Positions 49,264-57,928 of a stretch of 64,000 bases of DNA are shown piece after piece. The stretch lies in contig CAIVRI010000004.1 in assembly GCA_903908265.1 (NCBI GenBank), positions 1 to 64,000 on the forward strand. Direction: 5' to 3'. A program made the translations under genes and the position numbers. How positions within the stretch are numbered: the first letter of the stretch is position 1; the number at the start of each line of letters is the position of its first letter. Source of the stretch: an uncultured Pseudomonadota bacterium (lineage in GTDB: Bacteria; Pseudomonadota; Gammaproteobacteria; Steroidobacterales; Steroidobacteraceae). The notes under the pieces are model-generated. The model was not told where the DNA came from and made no database searches. It saw nothing but the letters and a program-made list of their open reading frames with translations.

Positions 49264-50534
49264 AGACGCACCGGGAAGGGACCACCGCCACGCTCATCAA
49301 GCAGGTGGCCAGTCGCAAAACGAGACAGACGAAAGCCCCGCGCGATATCCGGTGCAAGGCCCGTAGCCACCAGCGTCGCACACGCAGCACCAGACGCCGG
49401 AATCGTCTTGAAGCCACCGTAACACCAGCCGGCGTTGAGGAAGACATTGTCATACTTGACCCGATCCATGATCGGGCTGCCATCCATGGTCATGTCGTTG
49501 GTACCAGCCCACTGGCGCAGAATGCGCAAGCCGCCGATCTCCGGCAACAGATCCGCCGCACCTTGCACCACCTCTTCAAGCCGGTGCCACTGCCCCTCGC
49601 GCGTGTAGGAAGGGAAACCATCCAGATAGCCACCCATGACGACACCGCCACGATCGGACTGCAGCACATAGGTCTCCCCGTGACCGGGGTGCACGTAGAT
49701 CAGCACGGAGTTAATGAGTGGCTTGATCGGCTCCGTCACCATCGCCTGCAGCAGGTGCGTCTCGATTGGCAGCGGTACGCCGAGCATGGCGCCCACCATG
49801 CCGGTGTGCCCCGCGGTCGCAAACACCACTCGGTTGGCCCGCACCAAGCCCTTGCTGGTCTCCACCCCAGTGGCAACGCCCGCCTCGGTGCACAGGCCTT
49901 GGACCTCACAGTCCTCGATGATATCAACCCCAAGCGCGGTCGCGCCCCGCGCATAACCCCACGCCACCGCGTCATGGCGGGCGGTACCGCCACGCCGCTG
50001 CACCAAGGCGCCGACGATGGGGAAGCGTCGACTGCGTCGCGGCGCGAGTTCCGGCGCAAAGCGCTCCAGCGCATCCAGTTCCATCAGCTCGGAGTCGATC
50101 CCGGCCAAGCGCATCGCATTACCGCGACGCGACGCGGTGATCATGTCGCCATCCGACAGACACAGGTCCACCACGCCGCGCGGGCTGTACATGACGTTGT
50201 AATTGAGATCGCGCGACAAGGTCTCCCAGCGACGCAGCGAGTCTTCGTAGAAATAATGGTTTTCCGGCAATAGATAGTTGGAGCGCAGGATCGTCGTATT
50301 GCGACCGACGTTGCCGTAGCCGACCAGGCGACGCTCCAGCACCGCCACTTTGAGGCCGTGGTCCCGGGCCAGATGGAACGCGGTCGCCAGACCATGACCG
50401 CCGGCGCCCACGACGACCACGTCATAGGCGGCCTTGAGGGTGCGACCGGTCCACAGGGGCTTCCAGTAGCGTGCGCCTTGAAAGCGCGCGCGCAGCAGCG
50501 CCAAGGCCGAATAGCGGGGCATGGGACCCTTCAT
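49260..50534 (-). CDS. soxB: Sarcosine oxidase beta subunit
   Basis: This 424-residue DAO-family flavoprotein is the site of sarcosine oxidation and carries the FAD and covalent FMN of the complex. The N-terminal RYSALALLRARFQGARYWKP is the typical beta-subunit opening, then VVVVGAGGHGLATAFHLARDHG (Rossmann), VGRNTTILRSNYLLPEN, GGTARHDAVAWGYARGA (with the histidine region linked to FMN in family members), VMGGYLDGFPSY, RQWAGTNDMTMDGSPIMDR and NAGWCYGGFKTIPASG. ATGs at 50534 and 50522 are both possible, and the second matches the family start. It heads soxBDAG and lies 112 bp after the TetR gene on the same strand. Confidence 0.94.
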   Translation of the reverse strand: MKGPMPRYSALALLRARFQGARYWKPLWTGRTLKAAYDVVVVGAGGHGLATAFHLARDHGLKVAVLERRLVGYGNVGRNTTILRSNYLLPENHYFYEDSLRRWETLSRDLNYNVMYSPRGVVDLCLSDGDMITASRRGNAMRLAGIDSELMELDALERFAPELAPRRSRRFPIVGALVQRRGGTARHDAVAWGYARGATALGVDIIEDCEVQGLCTEAGVATGVETSKGLVRANRVVFATAGHTGMVGAMLGVPLPIETHLLQAMVTEPIKPLINSVLIYVHPGHGETYVLQSDRGGVVMGGYLDGFPSYTREGQWHRLEEVVQGAADLLPEIGGLRILRQWAGTNDMTMDGSPIMDRVKYDNVFLNAGWCYGGFKTIPASGAACATLVATGLAPDIARGFRLSRFATGHLLDERGGGPFPVRL

Positions 50535-50646
50535 ACAGTACGTAGTCCTTCGGGTCGGAGACGAATCAGTCGGTCACGGACCCGACGGGTGGCGAGGATA
50601 CACTGCGCGCCGCGTGCACGGAATTGCCAAACAGTCCTTTTGGGCA

Positions 50647-51243
50647 TCAAGACGATCGCGTCACGGCATCGATCAGTGCCGTTACCAGGCGCTGGCGCCG
50701 CACCGGCGTATAACGGGGCGCCTCCAACACCACGCCGAGCCAAAGGCCATCGATACCCATGACCAGCAGATCGACCAGATCCTTGGTCGAGGCGGTGGCC
50801 GTGACCGCACCTTGGCGCCGCGCTACGCTTAGATTGGCAGTGATGGTCCGCCGCCAACGCGCGTAGTAGGCCTTATGGACGGTCGCCAACGCCGGATTGT
50901 GGCGCGCCGCACTCCACAGGGCCAGCCAAACCCCCGGATAGGTGACCTCACCACGCGCGGGCACCATAAACGACAGCGATGCCGCAAGACGCGCACGCCC
51001 CGGCGCCGCCGCAGCCAAACACGCATCCAGCGCCGCAAACGAATCCCGGGCCAGCCACGCAAAGGCGCTCGCGATGAGTTCGTCCTTGTCGCGAAAGTAG
51101 TGGGTCAGCACGCCCATGCTGAATTGGCCGACTTCAGCAATCCGCCGAAACGTGGCCGCTTCCGCCCCCTCGGACTCCACTACCCGCACGACGAGTGCGG
51201 CCAATTCGTCGCGGCGGCGGACATGATCGACTTTCTTGGGCAT
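50647..51243 (-). CDS. TetR-family transcriptional regulator, BetI-like
   Basis: This 198-residue regulator has an N-terminal TetR helix-turn-helix (ELAALVVRVVESEGAEAATFRRIAEVGQFSMGVLTHYFRDKDELIASAF). Its C-terminal ligand domain resembles BetI (VTYPGVWLALWSAARHNPALATVHKAYYARWRRTI, DLLVMGIDGLWLGVVL). BetI proteins sense choline or betaine. The gene sits between soxBDAG (same strand) and the divergent mttB-family gene, with a palindrome in the 118-bp divergent region. Control of the whole methylated-amine block is likely. The inducer is inference. Confidence 0.85.
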   Translation of the reverse strand: MPKKVDHVRRRDELAALVVRVVESEGAEAATFRRIAEVGQFSMGVLTHYFRDKDELIASAFAWLARDSFAALDACLAAAAPGRARLAASLSFMVPARGEVTYPGVWLALWSAARHNPALATVHKAYYARWRRTITANLSVARRQGAVTATASTKDLVDLLVMGIDGLWLGVVLEAPRYTPVRRQRLVTALIDAVTRSS

Positions 51244-51325
51244 ACGGCTCCCACTCGTTAGTCGGAATTTACCGCAACAACAGCCGCCGCGTCAGCCTAT
51301 AGCGCCGCGCGCTACCGCCTTTCGC

Positions 51326-51339
51326 ATAACAAATGTTAT
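51326..51339. promoter_or_regulatory. Palindromic operator candidate between the tetR and mttB-family genes
   Basis: ATAACA-AA-TGTTAT is a perfect inverted repeat (6-bp arms, 2-bp centre) about 22 bp upstream of the mttB-family start and 83 bp from the BetI-like start. This is a natural binding position for that repressor over both divergent promoters. Confidence 0.5.
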
Positions 51340-51361
51340 AAATGAGGAAAAGGGGAACCTT

Positions 51362-52903
51362 ATGGCTGAACACGATTCGACGCGAGGACACGCTCGGGAC
51401 GCACGCCGCGCGGCCCGCTCCCGTCAGGGACTCGCCAAACTCCCCTTTATCCGCCGCCGCATCCCGGTGGTCGAACTGATGTCCACCGAAGCATGCGAGA
51501 TCATCGAGCACAACGCCGAAACGCTGCTGGAAGAGGTCGGCATCGAGTTCCGCCGCGACCCCGAGAGTCTGGCGCTGTGGCGGGGCGCGGGCGCGGACGT
51601 CAGCGGCGAGCGCGTACGCATCCCGCGCGGACTGGCTCGCCAGCTGCTGCAGACCGCCCCGCGTGAATTTATGGTGACCGCGCGCAACCCGGCTCGCTCG
51701 GTGCGCTTTGGCGGTGACGCCACCGTCTTCTCGCCGGTCGGCGGCCCCCCGTTCGTATCGGACCTAGAACGGGGTCGCCGCTACGGCACGCTGGAAGACC
51801 TGACCAACTTCATCAAGCTCGCCCATGCCGCCCCGGCGATCCACTTTGCCGGCGGTTGCGCGGTCGAACCGATGGACATTGCCGAGGGCAAACGCCACCT
51901 CGACACCCAATACGCGTACTTCCGCCATACCGACATGGCGTGCGAGGGCACCCCGGAAACCCCAGGCCATGCACTCGATGCGATTCGCATGGCGGAGTTG
52001 GTCTTCGGCGCCGAGACCGTGGCGCAAGGGCCCGTGATGCTCGGCAACATCAACTCCAACTCGCCGCTGACCTTCGACGGTCGGATGCTCGGCGCGCTAC
52101 GCGCCTTCTGCGCGCACAACCAAGGCGTGATCATCGTGCCGGCCGTCCTCGCCGGCGCCATGGGCCCCGTCACCCCAGCCGGTTGCATCGCGGAGTTACT
52201 CGCCGAGTGTCTGGCCGGCATGGCTTTGACCCAGTTGGTGCGCCCGGGCGCCGCGGTCATCATGGGTTCCTTCGTCGGTGCGGTCTCCATGCGCACCGGC
52301 GCGCCGACCTTCGGCACGGCCGAGGCCACCCAAATGATCTTTGCGACCGCACAGTTGGCGCGACGGCTCGGTGTCCCGGTACGTAGCGGCGGGTCCTTGT
52401 GTAGTGCGAAAGTGGCCGACGCCCAAGCGGCCTATGAGAGCGCGCACACGCTGCTGCCCACCCTGCTTGCCGGGGTGAACCTGGTGACCCATGCTGCCGG
52501 TTGGCTCGAGGGCGGCCTCGTCGCGTCCTACGAGAAGTTTGCGATGGACGTCGATCAGTTGGCGATGATGCAAGCGCTCGCCGGCGGACTGGATGTGTCC
52601 GAGCGCGGCCAGGCGATGGACGCCCTGCGCGAAGTCGGCCCGGGTGGGCACTTCCTCGGCTGCGCGCATACGCAGGCGAATTTTGAAACTGCCTTTCACC
52701 AATCGAGCATTGCCGACTACACCTCGTACGAGCAATGGTCCCAAGAAGGCGCCCTGACGGCCGAACAGCGCGCCAATACCGTCTGGAAGCGCATGCTGGG
52801 GGACTATGTCGACCCGGGACTGGACCCCGGCATCAACGAAGCTTTGTTAGATTTCATGGCACGGCGTCGCGCCGTGCTCGGCGATCGCGTGGAGGAAGAA
52901 TAA
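51362..52903 (+). CDS. MttB-family (trimethylamine methyltransferase-like) protein, non-pyrrolysine type
   Basis: This 513-residue protein of the MttB superfamily (COG5598) has methyltransferase members that pass a methyl group from quaternary amines such as glycine betaine to a corrinoid protein. Typical segments are IEHNAETLLEEVGIEFRRDPES, VFSPVGGPPFVSDLERGRRYGTLEDL, HFAGGCAVEPMDI, GPVMLGNINSNSPLTFDGRML, VPAVLAGAMGPVTPAGCIAE, FGTAEATQMIFATAQLARRLGVPVRSGG and the C-terminal YTSYEQWSQEGALTAEQRA. There is no in-frame TAG, so it is the non-Pyl class. The ATG at 51362 follows an AGGGGAA site. Its stop overlaps the next start (TAATG). No corrinoid protein gene is near. Confidence 0.88.
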   Translation: MAEHDSTRGHARDARRAARSRQGLAKLPFIRRRIPVVELMSTEACEIIEHNAETLLEEVGIEFRRDPESLALWRGAGADVSGERVRIPRGLARQLLQTAPREFMVTARNPARSVRFGGDATVFSPVGGPPFVSDLERGRRYGTLEDLTNFIKLAHAAPAIHFAGGCAVEPMDIAEGKRHLDTQYAYFRHTDMACEGTPETPGHALDAIRMAELVFGAETVAQGPVMLGNINSNSPLTFDGRMLGALRAFCAHNQGVIIVPAVLAGAMGPVTPAGCIAELLAECLAGMALTQLVRPGAAVIMGSFVGAVSMRTGAPTFGTAEATQMIFATAQLARRLGVPVRSGGSLCSAKVADAQAAYESAHTLLPTLLAGVNLVTHAAGWLEGGLVASYEKFAMDVDQLAMMQALAGGLDVSERGQAMDALREVGPGGHFLGCAHTQANFETAFHQSSIADYTSYEQWSQEGALTAEQRANTVWKRMLGDYVDPGLDPGINEALLDFMARRRAVLGDRVEEE

Positions 52904-55320
52904 TGAAGTCGCATTATCGCGTCGTCGTCATCGGCGGCGGCATTGTCGGTACGAGTGTGCTGTATCACCTGGCCAAGCGCGGTTGGACCGATATCGCCCT
53001 GATCGAGCGCGCCGAGCTCACCGCCGGTTCCACCTGGCATGCCGCCGCCGGCTTCCATTCGATTAATGACGACCCAAACATCGCGGCGTTGCAGGCCTAC
53101 ACGATTTCTCTGTACCAGCAGATCGAAGCGGAGAGTGGCCAGAGCGTGGGCCTGCACATGCCCGGCGGTTACATGCTCGCCAGCACCCCAGAGCGTTGGG
53201 AGTGGTTGCGGGGCGAGTGTTCGGTCTACGAAACACTCGGCATCCACGCCCGGATCGCCACGCCCGAAGAAATCGTCGCCGAATGCCCGATCGTCAGCCC
53301 CGAGGGACTGCTCGGCGGCCTGTTCGATCCGCACGAGGGAGCGGTCGATCCGCACGGCACGACGCACGCCTTCGCTCTGGCGGCCAAAAAGCGTGGCGCG
53401 GAAGTGATTTTGCGTAACCGGGTATTGGCGCTGACCCCACTACCGAACGGCCACTGGCGGGTCGACACCGAGCAAGGCACCGTCGAGGCCGAACACGTGG
53501 TCAACGCCGCCGGCCTCTGGGCCCGCCGCGTCGGCCGGATGGCGGGCTTGGATCTGCCGCTGACCCCCATGCAGCATCACTACCTGATCACGGAATCCTT
53601 GCCGGAACTGATGGCCATGGACCATGAGATGCCGTGTGTCACGGACCTCGAAGGCTTCACCTACCTGCAGCAAGAAAAGAAGGGTGTACTGCTCGGCGTG
53701 TACGAGCGCGACCCACGCCATTGGCACACCGAAGGGGCGCCGTGGGATTACGGCATTGATCTCATCCCCGAAGAGATCGACCGCATCGCACCGGAACTGA
53801 GCATCGGCTTTCAACGCTTCCCCACCCTTGAGCGGGCAGGAATCCGCCGCTGGGTCAATGGCGCCTTCACCTTCACGCCCGATGGCAACCCACTGGTCGG
53901 TCCGGTCCCGGGGCTGAAGAATTACTGGACCGCCTGCGGTTGCATGAGCGGCTTCTCCCAAGGTGGCGCGATCGGCCTTGTGCTCTCGAACTGGATGGTC
54001 GACGGCGATCCGGGCAGCGATATCTTTGGCATGGATGTCGCCCGCTACGGCGCCTATGCGTCGAACACGCGCTACCTGCTCGACACCACGCGCCAGTTCT
54101 ATGAGCGGCGCTTTGTAATGGCGTATCCCAATGAGGAACTGCCGGCCGGACGACCCCTGCGCACCACGCCCGCCTATGACGCACAGTCTGCCGCCGGGGC
54201 CCGCTTTGGCGTCGTCTGGGGCATGGAAAGTCCGCAGTACTACGCACCCAACGCACCGGACTTCGTCGACAAGCCCACCTTGCGCCGCTCGGCGGCGCAT
54301 CAGTTCATCGCCGAAGAAGTGCGCGCGACCCGCGATGCCTGCGGCCTGATTGATACGGGCGTCTATGCGCGCTACGAAGTCCGCGGGCCTGGCGCCAGAG
54401 GCTATCTCGACCACTTGTTGGCGAGCCGTTTGCCAGAGACCGGGCGCGTGCGCTTGGCGCCGATGCTCGCGCACTCCGGCAAGTTGCTCGGCGACCTATC
54501 GGTTACGTGTCTGGCGCCCGATCACTACTGGATTGTGGGCTCGTACTACCTGCAGGAGTGGCACCTGCGCTGGTTCCGTGAGCACCTGCCCGCGTCCGGC
54601 GTCTCCTTGCACAACCTCTCGGATGCGTGGATGGGCCTATCCTTGTCGGGACCGGCCTCGCGTGACTTACTGTCGCGTCTGGTACCCGACGATCTATCCG
54701 ATGCCGCGCTGCCGTTTATGGCAGCGCAGCGTTGCCAAGTGGGCCTCGCGGATGCGGTGGTGGCACGCCTGTCGCTCACCGGCGAACTCGGCTACGAGAT
54801 CAATGTCCGCGCGGCCGCCTTGCGCGGTCTCTGGCACGAACTGACCACACGCGGGCGCGAACACGGCCTGCGGCCCGTGGGCATGCGGGCGCAAGACTGT
54901 CTGCGGCTGGAGAAAGGCTACGGCATCTGGTCGTGCGAGTTCTCCGCCTCGAATACACCGAGCCAATGCGGCCTGTCGCGCTATGTCGATTACAACAAGC
55001 CCGGCTTCATCGGCCGCGACGCGGCACTGCAGGATCGAGAGGCCCCGCCCGCTGATCAACTGGTACTGCTGGCGATGGACGGTGTGGATGCCGACGTCAA
55101 CGGCTACGAACCGGTCCGTGCCGATGGCCAGCGGGTCGGCTATGTCACCTCCGGCGCCTACGGCCACCACATTGGCCGCAGTCTGGCACTAGCGTATGTG
55201 GAGCGCGCCGCGCTCGATTCCGGTGCTCCGCTGTCCATCGATTTGATCGGCACGCCGATTTGTGCGCAACACCTCGCCACGCCACCGTATGATCCGAGCG
55301 GGGCGCGCCTGCGAGGTTAA
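52903..55320 (+). CDS. Dimethylglycine dehydrogenase-like FAD/folate enzyme
   Basis: This is an 805-residue protein with the dimethylglycine/sarcosine dehydrogenase architecture. The DAO FAD domain covers ~1-375, with VVVIGGGIVGTSVLYHLAKRG and the covalent-flavin histidine H46 in TAGSTWHAAAGFH. An FAO middle domain lies near 375-440. The GcvT-type tetrahydrofolate domain (~440-700) shows DACGLIDTGVYARYEVRG, WMGLSLSGPASRDLLSRL, SLTGELGYEINV and QDCLRLEKGYGIW, and a GcvT C-terminal barrel follows (NGYEPVRADGQRVGYVTSGAYGHHIGRSLALAYV). It would demethylate dimethylglycine to sarcosine, sending C1 to THF or formaldehyde. The start overlaps the mttB-family stop by 1 bp. Sarcosine oxidase next door would continue the pathway. 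Confidence 0.88.
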   Translation: MKSHYRVVVIGGGIVGTSVLYHLAKRGWTDIALIERAELTAGSTWHAAAGFHSINDDPNIAALQAYTISLYQQIEAESGQSVGLHMPGGYMLASTPERWEWLRGECSVYETLGIHARIATPEEIVAECPIVSPEGLLGGLFDPHEGAVDPHGTTHAFALAAKKRGAEVILRNRVLALTPLPNGHWRVDTEQGTVEAEHVVNAAGLWARRVGRMAGLDLPLTPMQHHYLITESLPELMAMDHEMPCVTDLEGFTYLQQEKKGVLLGVYERDPRHWHTEGAPWDYGIDLIPEEIDRIAPELSIGFQRFPTLERAGIRRWVNGAFTFTPDGNPLVGPVPGLKNYWTACGCMSGFSQGGAIGLVLSNWMVDGDPGSDIFGMDVARYGAYASNTRYLLDTTRQFYERRFVMAYPNEELPAGRPLRTTPAYDAQSAAGARFGVVWGMESPQYYAPNAPDFVDKPTLRRSAAHQFIAEEVRATRDACGLIDTGVYARYEVRGPGARGYLDHLLASRLPETGRVRLAPMLAHSGKLLGDLSVTCLAPDHYWIVGSYYLQEWHLRWFREHLPASGVSLHNLSDAWMGLSLSGPASRDLLSRLVPDDLSDAALPFMAAQRCQVGLADAVVARLSLTGELGYEINVRAAALRGLWHELTTRGREHGLRPVGMRAQDCLRLEKGYGIWSCEFSASNTPSQCGLSRYVDYNKPGFIGRDAALQDREAPPADQLVLLAMDGVDADVNGYEPVRADGQRVGYVTSGAYGHHIGRSLALAYVERAALDSGAPLSIDLIGTPICAQHLATPPYDPSGARLRG

Positions 55321-55364
55321 CCGCCACAGCAGCAACGGCGCCGCGGGCGCGGGGAGACGGGGCA

Positions 55365-56648
55365 ATGACGGCACAGCGCGGACCGATACGCATTCGGTGG
55401 TGGATGTTCCTCTACCTGTGCGCGTTCGCACTGCTCAGCTATCTGCAGCGCACCGGTGTCTCGGTGGCGGCCGAGGCGATGATGCCGGCGCTGCAGCTCA
55501 CACACTTTCAGATTGGGCTCTTGCTCGGCACGTTCCCACTGACCTACCTGATCTGCCAGATCCCCGGCGCCACCTTCGGCCGGCGCTTCGGGGCGCGCGC
55601 CACCTACGCCGGCGTCGGCATCATCGGCATGTTGGCGTTGATCGGCATTCCTGTGGCGCCGTATTTATTTACGGGCGCGGGCCTGTTCGTGGCTTTGGTG
55701 TTGGCGCAAGGCCTGCTCGGCGCCTCGCAAGGCCCGGTATTCCCACTCGTCGCTGCCGTCGGCCAGGTGTGGTTTCCTGAGAATCGCTGGTCGTTCATCA
55801 ACGGCACGATTTCGACCGGCATGAATCTTGGCGGCATGATCGCACCGCCGCTCATTATGTCGCTGCAAGGTCGCTACGGTTGGCAAGGGGCGCTGTTGTG
55901 GCTCACGGTTCCGAGCTTGGTGCTCACCGTGGCGTGGCTACGCTACGCCCGCAACACCCCGCACGAACATCCGAAAGTCACCCAAGCAGAAATCGACGAA
56001 CTGCCGCCGCCACCGGCACCGCCCCCGCCGCTCACGCTGGTCCGGTTGTGGGCGATTGCCTCGGACCGCGACGTGATTCGTCTGGCCGTGTCCTATCTGT
56101 GCATGAACTATGTGTTCTATTTGATCTCGTCCTGGTCGTTCATCTACTTGCGTGAAGTGCGGCATTTAGAGGGACTGGAAAGTGGGCTTGCCGGCGCGCT
56201 GCCGTGGATCGGGGCGGCCGTGGGCGCAGCGCTCGGCGGTGAGTTCGGTGATCGCTTCACCCGGTGGTTTGGGCCGCGCTGGGGCTTGCGGCTGATTCCG
56301 CTCGTGACGATGCCGATCGCGGGCCTATTGCTGCTGGTCACCATTCATGTGTCCACCACCTACGTCGCGGTGCTGGCGCTGACCATCGCCTTTCTCGCGG
56401 TGGAATTGAACGAGGGCCCCTACTGGGCCGCGACCATGCGCGTCGCCCGCGCCGATACCGGCGCCGCGACCGGCGTCCTCAATACCTTTGGGAATGGCGG
56501 CGGCATTATTGCCGGTCCGGTCGTTGGTTGGTTGTCGGGGCGAGGCGGCTGGGATGCGGCCTTCATCACCGGCACCGTGTTCGCCGTCGTCGGGGCTTTG
56601 CTGTGGCTGTTCATCAATCCGGGACGGGAGACCACACCAGCCGCCTGA
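55365..56648 (+). CDS. MFS transporter, anion:cation symporter (ACS)-like
   Basis: This is a 427-residue inner-membrane transporter with 12 predicted helices. Opening features RWWMFLYLCAFALLSYLQRTGVSVAAEAMMPAL and FPLTYLICQIPGATFGRRFGAR, plus FPENRWSFINGTISTGMNLGGMIAPPL, resemble the ACS group that carries organic anions such as hexuronates, phthalate or allantoate. A proline-rich cytoplasmic loop (LPPPPAPPPPLTL) separates the halves. It follows the dimethylglycine-dehydrogenase-like gene by 44 bp, so it is probably the importer for the amine substrate. BCCT or ABC carriers are the usual betaine importers, so this would be a different solution. Confidence 0.85.
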   Translation: MTAQRGPIRIRWWMFLYLCAFALLSYLQRTGVSVAAEAMMPALQLTHFQIGLLLGTFPLTYLICQIPGATFGRRFGARATYAGVGIIGMLALIGIPVAPYLFTGAGLFVALVLAQGLLGASQGPVFPLVAAVGQVWFPENRWSFINGTISTGMNLGGMIAPPLIMSLQGRYGWQGALLWLTVPSLVLTVAWLRYARNTPHEHPKVTQAEIDELPPPPAPPPPLTLVRLWAIASDRDVIRLAVSYLCMNYVFYLISSWSFIYLREVRHLEGLESGLAGALPWIGAAVGAALGGEFGDRFTRWFGPRWGLRLIPLVTMPIAGLLLLVTIHVSTTYVAVLALTIAFLAVELNEGPYWAATMRVARADTGAATGVLNTFGNGGGIIAGPVVGWLSGRGGWDAAFITGTVFAVVGALLWLFINPGRETTPAA

Positions 56649-57551
56649 TCAGGGCATGGGGGCGCCGCGCGCAGCGACAAGTACCGCATACCACTGCGTC
56701 CGCGTCAGATGCAGGCCAGTGGCTGACGACACGTCGCGCAGGCGTTTCGGCGACTGACTACCCATCAACGGCACCGGACGACTGGGATGTGCCATGACCC
56801 ACGCCGCGGTGACGGCCCCGCGCGAGACACCATACTCAGTCGCCAAGGCATCCAACACCGCAATCACCGCGCCCTCGCGAACGGTAGAGCCTGTACGCAT
56901 CAGCCGACCGCCAGCGAGTGGCGACCACGCAAGGACCGCCACATTCTGTTCCATTGCCAAATCCAGTGTGCCGTCCTGCAACGGATCGACGCACAGCGGC
57001 GAGTACTCCGGTTGGACTGATGCCAACGGCAGCGTCAAATGCGCAAGCAGTGCCCGCGTCTGCGCCACCGTGTAATTAGACACGCCCACCGCGCGCACTT
57101 TGCCATCGCGATGCAAGCGCTCCAGCGCCGCTGCAACTTCCGCGGGATGCGTCAGATGATCAGGGCGATGGATTTGATATAGATCGATCACGTTAACGCC
57201 AAGGCGGATCAGGGACGCTTCACAAGCGCGCACCAGATAGGGGGCGGACGAATCGTAAGGAACGGGCGGCGTGATCCCACCCTTGGTCGCCAGTATGATT
57301 TGATCTCGCAGCGCCGGACGGGCCTTCAGCACCCGACCGAAGAGACGCTCCGCGCCGCCAAACCCACTGCTTGTGCCCAGACCATAGATATCCGCCGTAT
57401 CGAACAGCGTCAGCCCGGACGCAAGCGCGGCGTCAATCGTAGCGAGCGTCGCATCGAGGTCATCACCCCCCATGCGCCACATGCCAAAGCCGAGTGGGGA
57501 GACGTGCAAGCCGCTGCGACCCAAGGGCACCCTGCCCGTCAATATGGTCAT
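56649..57551 (-). CDS. Aldo/keto reductase
   Basis: This 300-residue NADPH-dependent TIM-barrel oxidoreductase shows VPLGRSGLHVSPLGFGMW at the start. The catalytic tetrad is D and Y in TLFDTADIYG, K in ILATKGG and H in DLYQIHRPDHLTHP. AVGVSNYTVAQTRALL and the NADP-binding ending VPLMGSQSPKRLRD also fit. It resembles the YdhF subgroup (oxidoreductases with the LIHRPD motif), which reduce small aldehydes or ketones. It converges with the ACS-type carrier; their stop codons directly abut. No pathway link is visible. Confidence 0.9.
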   Translation of the reverse strand: MTILTGRVPLGRSGLHVSPLGFGMWRMGGDDLDATLATIDAALASGLTLFDTADIYGLGTSSGFGGAERLFGRVLKARPALRDQIILATKGGITPPVPYDSSAPYLVRACEASLIRLGVNVIDLYQIHRPDHLTHPAEVAAALERLHRDGKVRAVGVSNYTVAQTRALLAHLTLPLASVQPEYSPLCVDPLQDGTLDLAMEQNVAVLAWSPLAGGRLMRTGSTVREGAVIAVLDALATEYGVSRGAVTAAWVMAHPSRPVPLMGSQSPKRLRDVSSATGLHLTRTQWYAVLVAARGAPMP

Positions 57552-57742
57552 GTCGTTATTCTATTCGTTCGTCAACCAGTCCGTGCAACAGACTCACCTA
57601 GAGTGTGCGTGCTTCTGTTTTTTAGTATCGCACGACCTGCCCGAGGCACCGCTCTAGGCAGCGCTGCGCAACCGGTTGCGTCGCCGGCGGACTGCGCATC
57701 CGGGCAGACGCCTCTCGGTTGCACCGTGAGCGAGGTCAGTCG

Positions 57743-57928
57743 TCAGAAGTGCTTCGTGATGTTGACACCGATCGAACGCGGCTTTTGGTAGTACAAGGGC
57801 TATTGCTCTTAGCTACCGGCGTACACGTCAGTTATCGGACTCGTATCGGTCCGATTACTGATCCAAACCACGGCGCTCCCACCCTCTGCAAGCGCACGAA
57901 GTTCCAGACGGGCCTTTCTCACCTGCGC
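57743..57928 (-). pseudogene. C-terminal relic of a TonB-dependent receptor
   Basis: Read on the minus strand, the frame ending at 57743 finishes with PLYYQKPRSIGVNITKHF and a stop. This is the last beta-strand of a TonB receptor, with aromatic terminus. Upstream in the same frame come KARLELRALAEGGSAVVW, ISNRTDTSPITDVYAGS, then TAA and, two codons later, TAG, before the last strand. The segment before the stops resembles the penultimate barrel strands. Nothing upstream encodes the rest, because an antitoxin-like fragment occupies that DNA. This is best read as the decayed tail of a lost receptor gene. Confidence 0.7.

Noticed and set aside
49305-50273. Plus-strand open frame of about 320 codons
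   Set aside because: It is antisense to soxB, which carries clear DAO and flavin motifs; the composition is typical of a shadow frame.
51362-52903. Pyrrolysine-type MttB with an internal amber codon
   Set aside because: The frame has no in-frame TAG before its TAA stop, so it belongs to the non-pyrrolysine branch.
53440-54474. Minus-strand open frame of about 340 codons
   Set aside because: It is antisense to the dimethylglycine-dehydrogenase-like gene, with no motif and no ribosome-binding site of note.
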